From the NCBI RefSeq assembly GCF_001544495.1, contig NZ_FCNZ02000004.1, positions 62,001 through 126,000 on the forward strand: 64,000 nt of DNA, written 5' to 3'. The DNA is from Caballeronia telluris (lineage in GTDB: Bacteria > Pseudomonadota > Gammaproteobacteria > Burkholderiales > Burkholderiaceae). The notes under the pieces were generated by a model. The model saw only the letters and a program-made list of their open reading frames with translations. It was not told the origin of the DNA and ran no database searches. Both the position numbers and the translations under genes were made by a program. Each line of letters starts with the position of its first letter. The stretch's first letter is position 1. This document shows positions 34,267-42,733 of this stretch, in pieces.

Positions 34267-35645
34267 TGCGCGCTCTCCTCTTCGATGTCCGCTTCCAATG
34301 CCACGGGCAGTGGCTTGACGGGGGCCTGTCCGCGCAAGCGACCTACCGAGGACAAGGGCACGCGCGCTTCCGCTGCGATCACTTCGGCGCCAGCGTGAGC
34401 GCAGAAACGCCCCTGGCAACGTCCCATGCCGACGCGCGAAAACGCCTTCGCGCGATTCGCTTCCGCCGCGCCGGTCTCGCGCACGACGCGCCTCAGTTCT
34501 CCGGCCGTGATCGCTTCGCAGCGGCACACGATGGTGTCGTCGGGCAGACTCGCGGCGAAACGCGCAGGCCACGGAAACGCGGCGCGCAAGCCGGCGGCGA
34601 AGCGCGTGAAGCGCGCGAGATCGGCGCGCAAGGGCGCGAGGCTCGCGGTCCGGATGCCGAGGTCGGCGAGCGACGCCAGCGCCGCGAGACGGCCCGAGCG
34701 TTCGGCTGCATCGGCGCCGCGCACGCGTGCGCCGTCGCCTGCGAGATAGACGCCCTTCACGCTGCTGCGGCCGTCTTCGTCGATATGGGCGAGCCATTGC
34801 TGCGCGGCCTCGTCGAAGCGGAATTCGCAGCCGGCGAGATCGGCGAGTTGCGTCTCGGGACGCAGGTGATAGCCGAGCGCAACGGCGTCGCACGCGATGT
34901 CCAGCTTCGCACCGTTCGCGCGTGCCACCTGCACGCCCGCCACGCCATGTTCCGTCGTTCCGTCGATACGCACCGGCGTCACACCGCGATGGATCGGCAC
35001 GCGCGCGCGCTTCAACACGCCAATGAGCGCGACGCCCTTTTTCAACGCGGCGGGAATCGCGAGCAATTGCGGCAATGCGCGGAAGCGCTGCATCGCGGTG
35101 GACGTATCGAGCACCGCTGCGACCGTCGCGCCCGCTTTCACGTACTGCGCCGCGACGAGGTAGAGCAACGGGCCGCTGCCCATCATCACGACGCGCGCAC
35201 CGATCGCGCAGCCCTGCGACTTCAGCGCGACCTGCGCGCCGCCGAGGCTATAGGTGCCCGCGAAGTGCCAGCCGGGCACGGGCATCAGGCGGTCGGTCGC
35301 GCCGCTGCAGACGATCAGCGCGTCGAAGGCGAGTTCGCTGTACTGCGTGCCTGTAACGAGATGCACGTGCTTCGCGTCGATGTTCCAGACGAGCGTCTCC
35401 GGCCGATAGTCGATGCGGTCCTTGAGCGCGTCGAAGTCGCGATGCAATGCCGCAGCGCGCCCGGCTTCCGTGCCATAGAGCGTGTCGTACGAACGCGAAA
35501 AGCCGTCCGGTTGCCGTCGATAGATCTGCCCGCCGTCGCGCCGTCCTTCGTCGATCACGACCGGCACGAGCCCCGCCTCCACGAGCGCCTGAGCCGCGCG
35601 CACCCCCGCCGGCCCCGCCCCGATCACGACTACCCGCGCGGCCAT
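34263..35645 (-). CDS. FAD/NAD-binding oxidoreductase with BFD-type iron-sulfur domain (HcnB/OoxA-like)
   Basis: This flavoprotein subunit (460 aa) has the N-terminal VVVIGAGPAGVRAAQALVEAG and a second dinucleotide motif VVMMGSGPLLYLVAAQY. The C-terminal BFD-like [2Fe-2S] domain has four Cys: IVCRCEAITAGEL and GMGRCQGRFC. This is the architecture of HcnB, OoxA and the alpha subunit of D-hydroxyproline dehydrogenase. ATG 35645 gives the standard N-terminus and overlaps the end of the small ferredoxin-like gene by 16 bases; the upstream 37 codons are rejected. It likely carries electrons from the DAO subunit to the ferredoxin-like subunit and the respiratory chain. Confidence 0.9.
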   Translation of the reverse strand: MAARVVVIGAGPAGVRAAQALVEAGLVPVVIDEGRRDGGQIYRRQPDGFSRSYDTLYGTEAGRAAALHRDFDALKDRIDYRPETLVWNIDAKHVHLVTGTQYSELAFDALIVCSGATDRLMPVPGWHFAGTYSLGGAQVALKSQGCAIGARVVMMGSGPLLYLVAAQYVKAGATVAAVLDTSTAMQRFRALPQLLAIPAALKKGVALIGVLKRARVPIHRGVTPVRIDGTTEHGVAGVQVARANGAKLDIACDAVALGYHLRPETQLADLAGCEFRFDEAAQQWLAHIDEDGRSSVKGVYLAGDGARVRGADAAERSGRLAALASLADLGIRTASLAPLRADLARFTRFAAGLRAAFPWPARFAASLPDDTIVCRCEAITAGELRRVVRETGAAEANRAKAFSRVGMGRCQGRFCAHAGAEVIAAEARVPLSSVGRLRGQAPVKPLPVALEADIEEESAQ

Positions 35646-35941
35646 ACGCCCTCCCCGGCGGCAAGCCGCGTCACGATCGACATGCCGGGCGCGGCCGGCG
35701 TCGTGCAGGCGCGCACGCGGCGGCCGTCGGCCAGCCACACCCAGCAGTCCTGGCACGCGCCCATCAGGCAGAAACCGGCGCGGCGGCCGTCGCCGAATTC
35801 GGAGTCGCGCAAGGTGTCCTGCGCCGTGAGGAGCGCGACCATCAGCGTGTCGCCCTCGGCGGCCTGCGCCATGACGCCGTCGATCTGGATCGCGAACGTC
35901 TCGCGGCCCTGTTCCGCGACCCGCACGAAGCGTCCGCTCAT
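35630..35941 (-). CDS. small (2Fe-2S)-binding subunit (HcnA/LhpF-like)
   Basis: This ferredoxin-like protein (103 aa, Fer2_4 type) has cysteines in AGFCLMGACQDCWVW and, further on, VRACTTP, the spacing of a plant-type [2Fe-2S] cluster. The N-terminus has FAIQIDGVMAQAAEGDTLMVALL, typical of HcnA and the small subunit of opine or hydroxyproline oxidases. It overlaps the ABC ATPase stop by four bases upstream and the HcnB-like gene downstream. It is therefore the first gene of a three-subunit oxidase embedded in a transporter operon. A much longer ORF in this frame is the shadow of the ATPase gene. Confidence 0.88.
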   Translation of the reverse strand: MSGRFVRVAEQGRETFAIQIDGVMAQAAEGDTLMVALLTAQDTLRDSEFGDGRRAGFCLMGACQDCWVWLADGRRVRACTTPAAPGMSIVTRLAAGEGVWPRG

Positions 35942-37770
35942 ACCGCCACCGGATCGGCGGTCTGCATGCGGTTCAGGTCCGCAGCCGAGTGATGGCACAG
36001 GATCTCCGCGCCCGAAGGCAGCTTTTTCATCAATGGCGGCGTGACGTTGCACTTGCCGTCGATGCGCACCGGACAGCGCGCGCGGAAACTGCACAGTTCG
36101 CCCAGACCGCTGCTTGCGCCCATCGGCGGCAGCACGGCGCTTGCGATCTCGCGGCGCGCGTCGAGCCATCCCGGCTGAAGCGCGGGCACCGAATCGACGA
36201 GCAGCCCCGTGTACGGGTGATACGGCGGCGCGGCGAGCACGTCGCGCTGGCCCGCTTCCACGCGCTGGCCCGCATAGAGCACGATGACTTCGTCGCAGAT
36301 CGCGCGCACCGTCGAGATGTCGTGACTGATGAACATGTACGACACGCCCAGTTCGCGGCGCAGCTCGGCGAGCAGTTCGAGGATCGCGGCGCCGACGACC
36401 GTATCGAGCGCCGACGTCACCTCGTCGCAGAGGATGAGCGCCGGATCGGCGGCGAGCGCGCGGGCGAGATTCACACGTTGTTTCTGTCCGCCCGACAGGC
36501 CGCCCGGCTGGCGCTTCGCAATCGACGCGGGCAGCTTCACCAGATCGAGCAGTTCGAGCATGCGCTTGTGCGCGGCGTTGCCCCGCAGGCCGTGATAGAA
36601 GTTCATCGGCCGCGCGAGGATATCGGCGATCGTGCGGCTCGGGTTCAGCGCGGTATCGGCGTTCTGGAACACGATCTGGATGCGCCGGTACTGGTCGAGC
36701 GTGCGTTTGGACAACTGCGCGGGCAGCGGCTTGCCGTCGAGCAGCACCTCGCCGCGCGCGCGATCGACGAGACCCGCGACCACGCGCGCGAGCGTCGTCT
36801 TGCCCGAGCCCGATTCGCCGATCACGCCGAGCGTGCTGCCGCGCACGATCTTCAGGCTGACGTCGTCGAGCACGCGCACGGCGGGCACACCCTTGCTGTC
36901 GATGCGCCCATAGCCCGCGCTCAGCCCGCGGATTTCGAGCAGCGGCGGCACCGTGTCCTTCGATACAGCTATCGCTTCCGGCTCGGGACGACGCGTCGCC
37001 GCGAGCAGCTGGCGCGTGTAGGCATCGACGGGGGCATCGAGCACTTGCGCGGTCGTGCCGTTCTCGCGCACCGTGCCGCCGTTCAGCACGACGATGCGGT
37101 CCGCCATCTGCGCGACCACCGCGAGATCGTGCGACACGTACACCGCCGTCGTGCCGAGTTCGCGGATCACCTTCTTGAACGCCGCGAGCACTTCGATCTG
37201 CGTGGTGACATCGAGCGCCGTCGTCGGTTCGTCGAACACGACGACGGCCGGATCGGTGATCAGCGCCATCGCCGCCATCAACCGCTGCAACTGGCCGCCG
37301 GACACCTGATGCGGATAGCGCGCGCCGATCGTCTCGGGCGCCGGCAGCGCGAGCGCGCGAAAGAGCGCGATGGCCTTCTCGCGGGCGGCGGCGGGCGTCA
37401 TCAGCTTGTGCAGGAGCGCGGGCTCGGTCACCTGATCCATGATCGTGCGCGCGGGGTTGAAGCCCGCCGACGCGCTCTGCGCCACATACGCGACGATGCG
37501 CGCACGCAGCGCGCGCCGGCCGCGCTCGTCGAGCGAGAGCACGTCGAGGTCGCCGATGCGCACCGAGCCGCCCGAGATCGCGCATCCGGGGCGCGCATGA
37601 CCGAGCAGCGACAGCGCGATGGTCGTCTTGCCCGAACCCGATTCGCCGATCAGCGCGAGTACCTCGCCTTTCTTCACCGAGAAATCGACGCCCTTCACGA
37701 TCTCGACGACCGCATCCGGCGACACGCCGCCGGTCACGCGCAGGCCCTTCACTTCGATCATGCTCATCAT
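35938..37770 (-). CDS. fused double ATPase of a peptide/opine-type ABC importer (DppD-DppF fusion)
   Basis: This cytoplasmic protein (610 aa) carries two complete ABC ATPase domains in tandem. The first, at about residues 4-260, has GESGSGKTT, VSGGQLQRLMAAMAL and VVFDEPTTALD. The second, at about 275-540, has GESGSGKTT, LSGGQKQRVNLARAL and ILCDEVTSALD. The C-terminus has the oligopeptide transporter extension with cysteines (LCSFRARCPVRIDGKC). Separate DppD and DppF proteins of enteric bacteria are thus fused, as is common in proteobacterial homologues such as YejF and GsiA. Start and stop both overlap neighbours by ATGA. It powers the permeases at 37767 and 38717. Confidence 0.93.
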   Translation of the reverse strand: MMSMIEVKGLRVTGGVSPDAVVEIVKGVDFSVKKGEVLALIGESGSGKTTIALSLLGHARPGCAISGGSVRIGDLDVLSLDERGRRALRARIVAYVAQSASAGFNPARTIMDQVTEPALLHKLMTPAAAREKAIALFRALALPAPETIGARYPHQVSGGQLQRLMAAMALITDPAVVVFDEPTTALDVTTQIEVLAAFKKVIRELGTTAVYVSHDLAVVAQMADRIVVLNGGTVRENGTTAQVLDAPVDAYTRQLLAATRRPEPEAIAVSKDTVPPLLEIRGLSAGYGRIDSKGVPAVRVLDDVSLKIVRGSTLGVIGESGSGKTTLARVVAGLVDRARGEVLLDGKPLPAQLSKRTLDQYRRIQIVFQNADTALNPSRTIADILARPMNFYHGLRGNAAHKRMLELLDLVKLPASIAKRQPGGLSGGQKQRVNLARALAADPALILCDEVTSALDTVVGAAILELLAELRRELGVSYMFISHDISTVRAICDEVIVLYAGQRVEAGQRDVLAAPPYHPYTGLLVDSVPALQPGWLDARREIASAVLPPMGASSGLGELCSFRARCPVRIDGKCNVTPPLMKKLPSGAEILCHHSAADLNRMQTADPVAV

Positions 37771-38720
37771 GCGGCTCCCCCGCGCCCGCTCTTGCGGCGC
37801 AGATTGTCGATCAAGAGATTCACGCCGATGGTCAGCGTCGCGATCGCCACGGCCGGCATCAGCACGGCGGGCGCGCCTTCCGAGAGACCGCCGATGTTCT
37901 CGCGCACGAGCGAGCCCCAGTCGGCGTTCGGCGGTTGCACGCCGAGGCCGAGGAACGAGAGTCCGCTCAGGAGCAGCACGATGAACACGAAGCGCAGGCC
38001 GAAGTCCGCGAGCATCGGATGGATCATGTTCGGCAACACCTCGACGCGCGCGATGTAGAACAGCCCTTCGCCGCGCGCCCGCGCGACCTGCACGTATTCG
38101 AGCGTCATCAGATTGACCGCGAGCGAGCGCGAGATGCGGAACGCGCCGGGGATATAGGCGAGCGCGGCCACCATCGTGAGCATCGGAATCGACGAGCCGA
38201 ACGCGGCGATCACGACGAGCGCGAGCACCTTGCTCGGAATCGAGATCAGCGCGTCGAAGAGACGGCTCAAGATCTCGTCGACCCAGCGGCCCGACACGGC
38301 CGCGATCAGCCCGAAAAAGATGCCGATGCAGCTCGCGAGCACCGCCGCCGCGAGCGCGAGCCCGACCGTGTAGCGCGTGCCGTAGAGAATGCGGCTCAGC
38401 ATGTCGCGGCCCAGATAATCGGTGCCGAGCGGATAGGCGGCGCTATACGTGCCGAAGATTTCCGTCGACGTGAGCACGCCGCCCTTGTACGGCGCGACGA
38501 GCGGCCCGATGAACGCGACGACGAGCCAGAACACGACGATCACGAGGCCGATGAGGCCGAGCACGGAAAAGCGGCGCGTGAGGCGGCGCAGCATGCCGGG
38601 CCGCACGGCGACGGCCTCGGGCAGCGGCTCCTGCAATGCGGGCGCGGCCACCTCGGCTTCGTTCTCCGAGACCGCATAGAGAACGGTGGTGGCGTGGGGC
38701 GTGGTGGCGGGTCGGATCAT
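37767..38720 (-). CDS. ABC transporter permease, DppC-type
   Basis: This is an inner-membrane permease (317 aa) of the peptide/nickel/opine family. An N-terminal cytoplasmic tail of about 50 residues precedes the first span (VLGLIGLVIVVFWLVVAFIGP). The DppC signature YPLGTDYLGRDMLSRILYGTR follows, and the ATPase-contact loop is VARARGEGLFYIARVEVLPN. The C-terminal part has the family motif LSGLSFLGLGVQPPNADWG. It overlaps both neighbours by four bases. Longer frames reading into the DppB-type gene are shadows. Confidence 0.92.
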   Translation of the reverse strand: MIRPATTPHATTVLYAVSENEAEVAAPALQEPLPEAVAVRPGMLRRLTRRFSVLGLIGLVIVVFWLVVAFIGPLVAPYKGGVLTSTEIFGTYSAAYPLGTDYLGRDMLSRILYGTRYTVGLALAAAVLASCIGIFFGLIAAVSGRWVDEILSRLFDALISIPSKVLALVVIAAFGSSIPMLTMVAALAYIPGAFRISRSLAVNLMTLEYVQVARARGEGLFYIARVEVLPNMIHPMLADFGLRFVFIVLLLSGLSFLGLGVQPPNADWGSLVRENIGGLSEGAPAVLMPAVAIATLTIGVNLLIDNLRRKSGRGGAA

Positions 38721-39673
38721 CGTTGACGCAGCCTCGGGTTGGATACGATTTGACACAGGTCGGCAATCAGCACGAGCGCCAGATACGCGACGCAGAACAC
38801 CATCACGCAGCCCTGCACGAGCGGCATGTCGCGGTTGGTAACGGCATCGACCATCAGGCTCGCGAGGCCCGGATAGTTGAAGATCGACTCCACGATCACG
38901 ACGCCGCCGAACAGATACGACAGCGAGAGCGCAACCGCGTTGGCGATCGGACCGATGGTGTTCGGCAGCACATGGCGCAACACGATGCGCATCGGCGAGG
39001 CGCCCTTGAGCAGCGCCATCTCCACATACGACGCGTTCAGCTGGTCGAGCACGGCGGCGCGCGTCATGCGCGCCATTTGCGCGACGATCACGCAGCAGAG
39101 CGTCATCACGGGCATCGCGTAGATGCGAAGGAGCGCGCCGAACGACGACACCTCCGACAGATACGACAACGCCGGCAGCCAGCGCAGCTTCACCGCGAAG
39201 ATCAGCACCGCGACCGTCGCGATCAGGAACTCGGGCACGGCGACCGTCGAGAGCGTGAGCACGTTGAGCGCGCGGTCGAGGAGCGAGCCGCGGAACATCG
39301 CCGATGAGATGCCGATCAGGAGCGCGATCGGCACGGAGACGAGCGCGGTCAGTCCGGCGAGCACGAGCGAATTCGGCAGGCGCGTGGCGATCAGTTCGCT
39401 GACCGGCAGGTTGTTCGAGAGCGACGTGCCGAAGTTGCCGCTCACGATATGAACGAGCCACTGGAAGTAGCGTTGCAATGCCGGCTGGTCGAGCCCGAAC
39501 TGATGCCGCAGCGCAGCCACCGCTTCAGGTGTGGCCGCCTGGCCGAGCGCCTGCTGCGCGGCATCGCCGGGAAGCAGCCCGGTGATCGCGAACACGACCG
39601 CCGACACCAGCAGCAGCGTGAGCAGCGCGAGTCCGAGGCGCGCGGCGATGAGTCGTTGCGCGTGTGCTTTCAT
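38717..39673 (-). CDS. ABC transporter permease, DppB-type
   Basis: This is an inner-membrane permease (318 aa). The first span is at about residues 8-33 (LGLALLTLLLVSAVVFAI), followed by the family's periplasmic loop LPGDAAQQALGQAATPEAV. The C-terminal half contains ALLKGASPMRIVLRHVLPNTIGP, the ATPase-contact loop, then LFGGVVIVESIFNYPGL. ATG 39673 is chosen over an upstream frame because AGGAGG lies eight bases before it. A stable hairpin separates it from the binding-protein gene upstream in the operon. Confidence 0.92.
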   Translation of the reverse strand: MKAHAQRLIAARLGLALLTLLLVSAVVFAITGLLPGDAAQQALGQAATPEAVAALRHQFGLDQPALQRYFQWLVHIVSGNFGTSLSNNLPVSELIATRLPNSLVLAGLTALVSVPIALLIGISSAMFRGSLLDRALNVLTLSTVAVPEFLIATVAVLIFAVKLRWLPALSYLSEVSSFGALLRIYAMPVMTLCCVIVAQMARMTRAAVLDQLNASYVEMALLKGASPMRIVLRHVLPNTIGPIANAVALSLSYLFGGVVIVESIFNYPGLASLMVDAVTNRDMPLVQGCVMVFCVAYLALVLIADLCQIVSNPRLRQR

Positions 39674-39698
39674 CGGTATCGCCTCCTGGGTTGGGGAC

Positions 39699-39722
39699 GC
39701 ACGCCGCATGCGTGCGGCGTGC
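39699..39722 (-). terminator. intercistronic hairpin between binding-protein and permease genes
   Basis: A perfect ten-pair stem (GCACGCCGCA/TGCGGCGTGC) with a four-base loop lies between the stop of the binding-protein gene and the ribosome site of the permease gene. There is no T-tract. Such structures usually lower downstream expression or stabilise the upstream message, giving an excess of binding protein over membrane subunits. Confidence 0.55.
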
Positions 39723-39740
39723 TTCCTGGCGCGTCGGGCG

Positions 39741-41360
39741 TCAGGCTTCGAGCCAGACGTTCTCCGCGAATGCGAAGCCCATCAGACCCGCGAGCGGCAC
39801 CGAGCCGAGGCCCTTGAGCTTGGTCGTATGCGCGTCGATCGAGCTCTGGAAGAGCGGAATGCCGACGCCGCCCGTCTGGTTCACGAGCACCTGCATGTCG
39901 CCGTAGATCTTCTTGCGCTTCGCGTCGTCGGGTTCGCCGCGCGCGGCGACGAGCATCTGGTCGAACTGCGGGCTCTTCCAGTTCGCCTCGTTCCAGGGTG
40001 CGTCGGACTTGAAGAACTGCGTGAAGATCACGTCCGCGCTCGGACGGCCGTTCACCGAGCCGAAGCCGAGCGGATGCTTCATCCAGTGATTCGACCAGTA
40101 GCCGTCGGCGGGCACGCGCGTCACCTGCAGGTTGAGGCCCGCCTGCGGCGCGACCTGTTGCAGCAACATCGCCATTTCGATGGACCCGTCCGCCGCCGGC
40201 GACGCCACGATCTGCACCGGCGCGCTGCCGAGCTTGGCCTTCTGGAAGTGGAACTTGGCCTTGTCGGGATCGAAGCCGCGTTGCGGCAGGCCCGCCATGT
40301 AGTACTTGTTGGTCGGATCGATCGGCTGGTCGTTGCCGATCGCGCCGTAACCGCGGAACACCGCGCGACGGATCTGCTCGCGGTCCATCAGGTACATCAT
40401 GCCGCGGCGGAAATCCTCGGTGCCGGTGATGCCGCCTTCGTCGCGCACGATGAGGTCGGTGTAGGTGCCCGTCTTCGTTTCGAGGATCGTGTAGCCGCTC
40501 GTGCCCTTGATGCGTTCGGTCGAGCGCGGGCTCACCGCGTTGATGAGCTGCACGTCGCCGGAAAGGAGCGCGTTCACGCGCGCGGGTTCGTCGCCGATGC
40601 CGATCAGTTCGATCTCGTCCAGATGCGGCATGCCCGGCTTCCAGTACTTCTCGTTTCGCACGCCGACCGTGCGCACGCCCGGCGCGAACTCCTTGACCTT
40701 GAACGGGCCCGTGCCGATGGCCGTCTTGAAGTCCTTGGTGCCGTCCTTGACGATGAGGAAGTGCGAGGTCGCGAGAATCACCGGCAGGTCGGCGTTCGCG
40801 CCTTCGAGCGTGATCGTCACTTCGTTCGGGCCGGTCGCCTTCACGTCCTTCACCTGATCGGCGAGCGTCTTCGCCTTCGAGGCGGTCGCCGGGTCCTTGT
40901 GGCGCATGATCGAATAGACCACGTCCGCGGGCGTGAGCGACTTGCCGTCGTGGAACTGCACGCCGCTGCGAAGCTTCACGACCCACACGGTCGCATCCTT
41001 CGTTTCGAGCGACTCGGCAAGCGCCATCCGCGCGCCGAGATGCGAATCGAGTTCGGTCAGGCCGTTGTAGAACATGTTCGCGCGCACGTAGTCGGTGCCG
41101 AGCGCGCCCTTGGCCGGATCGAGCGTGTCGGCGGCGGAAGCGGACTGCGTCGCGACGCGGATGCGGCCGCCCTGCTTCGGCTTCGCGTCCTGGGCGAGCG
41201 CGGCGCCGCTCGCGGCGAGAAGGCCCGCGCCCGTCATCGACATTAGACCGCCCGCGGCCAGCGCGCGCAGGACGTCGCGGCGCGAGGCCCCGCGGCGAGT
41301 CAGCTCTTCGAGACGGATGCCGGCGTTGGCGACAGCGTCCAGCGATTTGTCGTGGGTCAT
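39741..41360 (-). CDS. ABC transporter substrate-binding protein, DppA-type, Tat-exported
   Basis: This extracytoplasmic solute-binding family 5 protein (539 aa) begins with an atypical 25-residue leader and a twin-arginine signal (ASRRDVLRALAAGGLMSM) with cleavage after ASGAALAQ at about residue 56. The mature part has LDPAKGALGTDYVRANMFYNGL and WVVKLRSGVQFHDGKSLTPADVVYS, both typical of peptide/opine-binding proteins. Export in folded form is unusual for this family and suggests early folding or a cofactor, though Tat use occurs in other solute-binding proteins. It supplies substrate for the permeases and fused ATPase downstream. The ligand is unknown. Confidence 0.9.
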   Translation of the reverse strand: MTHDKSLDAVANAGIRLEELTRRGASRRDVLRALAAGGLMSMTGAGLLAASGAALAQDAKPKQGGRIRVATQSASAADTLDPAKGALGTDYVRANMFYNGLTELDSHLGARMALAESLETKDATVWVVKLRSGVQFHDGKSLTPADVVYSIMRHKDPATASKAKTLADQVKDVKATGPNEVTITLEGANADLPVILATSHFLIVKDGTKDFKTAIGTGPFKVKEFAPGVRTVGVRNEKYWKPGMPHLDEIELIGIGDEPARVNALLSGDVQLINAVSPRSTERIKGTSGYTILETKTGTYTDLIVRDEGGITGTEDFRRGMMYLMDREQIRRAVFRGYGAIGNDQPIDPTNKYYMAGLPQRGFDPDKAKFHFQKAKLGSAPVQIVASPAADGSIEMAMLLQQVAPQAGLNLQVTRVPADGYWSNHWMKHPLGFGSVNGRPSADVIFTQFFKSDAPWNEANWKSPQFDQMLVAARGEPDDAKRKKIYGDMQVLVNQTGGVGIPLFQSSIDAHTTKLKGLGSVPLAGLMGFAFAENVWLEA

Positions 41361-41433
41361 GGAAACTTCTCCGCGTGAGGATGACGTGGGGTGCGCAGTT
41401 CTGAGTCTGCGATCGGGTCTTTGGGTCAGTCAG

Positions 41434-42708
41434 TCAATAGAAAACGTCTTTGATGCGGTAGTACGTGCCGACGAGCGGCAGAAACCAGGGCTTGCCGGTA
41501 TGTCCGGGAATCGCGGGCCAGTCGAACTCGCGCCACGGATTCGCTTGCGCGTTGCCGCCGATCACCTCGGCCATCATCTGGCCCATGTGCGTTGCCATCT
41601 GCGTGCCGTGGCCGCTGTAGCCCATCGAGAAATAGAGGCCGTCGTGCTGGCCCGCGCGCGGCAGACGGTCCGCCGTGATGTCGACGAGACCACCCCAGCA
41701 GTAGTCGATGCGCGCACTCGCGAGACTCGGGAACATCTGCGCGAGATTCGCTTGCAGAATGCGGCCGCTCTTCTCGTCGGAAGGACGCTCGGACGCGGTG
41801 AAGCGCGCGCGTCCGCCGAAGAGGAGCCGCGCATCCGGCGTCACGCGAAAATAGTTGTGCATCAAACGACTTGTCGTGTACGAACGGCGCTTCGGCAACA
41901 GGCGCGCGAGTTCGGCCGGCGGCAGCGGCTCGGTCACGACGATGAACGACCCCACGGGCGCAAGCCTTCTGCGATACCAGCCGAACGGACCATGTCGCGA
42001 CGGGCCGGTGGCGATCAGCACCTGCTGCGCGCGCAGTTCGCCGCGCGAGGAAGCGATGCGATAGGCGCCGCCGTCCTTCTCGATCGACGTGACTTCGGCA
42101 TGTTCGAAGAGCCGCGCACCGTAGCGTGCGGCGGCGTTGGCGAGGCCCATGCCGAACCGGCCCATGTGCATCTGCCCGCCGTGCTTGTGCAACAGGCCGC
42201 CGTAGAAACGGTCGGAGCCGACTTCGCTCGTGATGCGCTCGCGTCCGATCAGTTCGATGTCGGGATCGACTTCGCGCCGGATCAACTCGGCGGTCTTCTC
42301 CAGATGTTCGAAGTGATGCGGCTTCGAGGCGAGCTTGAGCTTGCCCGAGGCCACGTAGTCGCAATCGATCGCTTCTTCGCGGATCAGCCGCTCCACAGTT
42401 TCCACCGCCGCCGCATACGCGCGATAACAGCCGCGCGCACGCTCGGCACCGAGTTGCGCGTAAAGCGCCGCATAGTCCTGCGCGACGCCCGTGTTGCACT
42501 GCCCGCCGTTACGGCCCGACGCGCCGCCCGCAAGACGCCCCGCATCGAGCACGACGACCGACGCGCCGCGCTTCGCGAGGGCGAGCGCCGCCGACAGGCC
42601 GGTGAAGCCGCCGCCGATCACGGCGACATCGTCATGGCCTTCGACCGGCCCCTCGCTCGCGAACGAACACGTGGGCGCGGTGTCGAGCCAATAGGAATCG
42701 AGCTTCAT
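41434..42708 (-). CDS. DAO-family FAD-dependent oxidoreductase (PuuB-like)
   Basis: This is a flavin oxidase (424 aa) of the gamma-glutamylputrescine oxidase type. The FAD motif is VAVIGGGFTGLSAALALAKRG at about residues 28-48, followed by GGASGRNGGQCNTG and, near the C-terminus, SMGYSGHGTQMATHMGQ. The N-terminal 25 residues include SYWLDTAP, as in PuuB homologues. It lies between the HAD gene upstream and the transporter genes downstream, all leftward. It is one of three DAO enzymes in the 22-45 kb block and resembles the module 1 enzyme at 28234 in size and pattern. Confidence 0.9.
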   Translation of the reverse strand: MKLDSYWLDTAPTCSFASEGPVEGHDDVAVIGGGFTGLSAALALAKRGASVVVLDAGRLAGGASGRNGGQCNTGVAQDYAALYAQLGAERARGCYRAYAAAVETVERLIREEAIDCDYVASGKLKLASKPHHFEHLEKTAELIRREVDPDIELIGRERITSEVGSDRFYGGLLHKHGGQMHMGRFGMGLANAAARYGARLFEHAEVTSIEKDGGAYRIASSRGELRAQQVLIATGPSRHGPFGWYRRRLAPVGSFIVVTEPLPPAELARLLPKRRSYTTSRLMHNYFRVTPDARLLFGGRARFTASERPSDEKSGRILQANLAQMFPSLASARIDYCWGGLVDITADRLPRAGQHDGLYFSMGYSGHGTQMATHMGQMMAEVIGGNAQANPWREFDWPAIPGHTGKPWFLPLVGTYYRIKDVFY

Positions 42709-42733
42709 CGGGTGTCCTCGGGCCGCGGGCGTC

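Noticed and set aside
35630..35941. Hydroxyproline degradation operon (lhp) as identity of the oxidase trio
   Set aside because: The trio would fit D-hydroxyproline dehydrogenase, but the 2-epimerase and the DapA-like deaminase of that pathway are not nearby and the transporter is of the peptide/opine type, so the assignment is not supported.
35989..38058. 689-residue open frame on the plus strand
   Set aside because: Antisense to the fused ABC ATPase; low-complexity Arg/His/Asp repeats without recognisable motifs.
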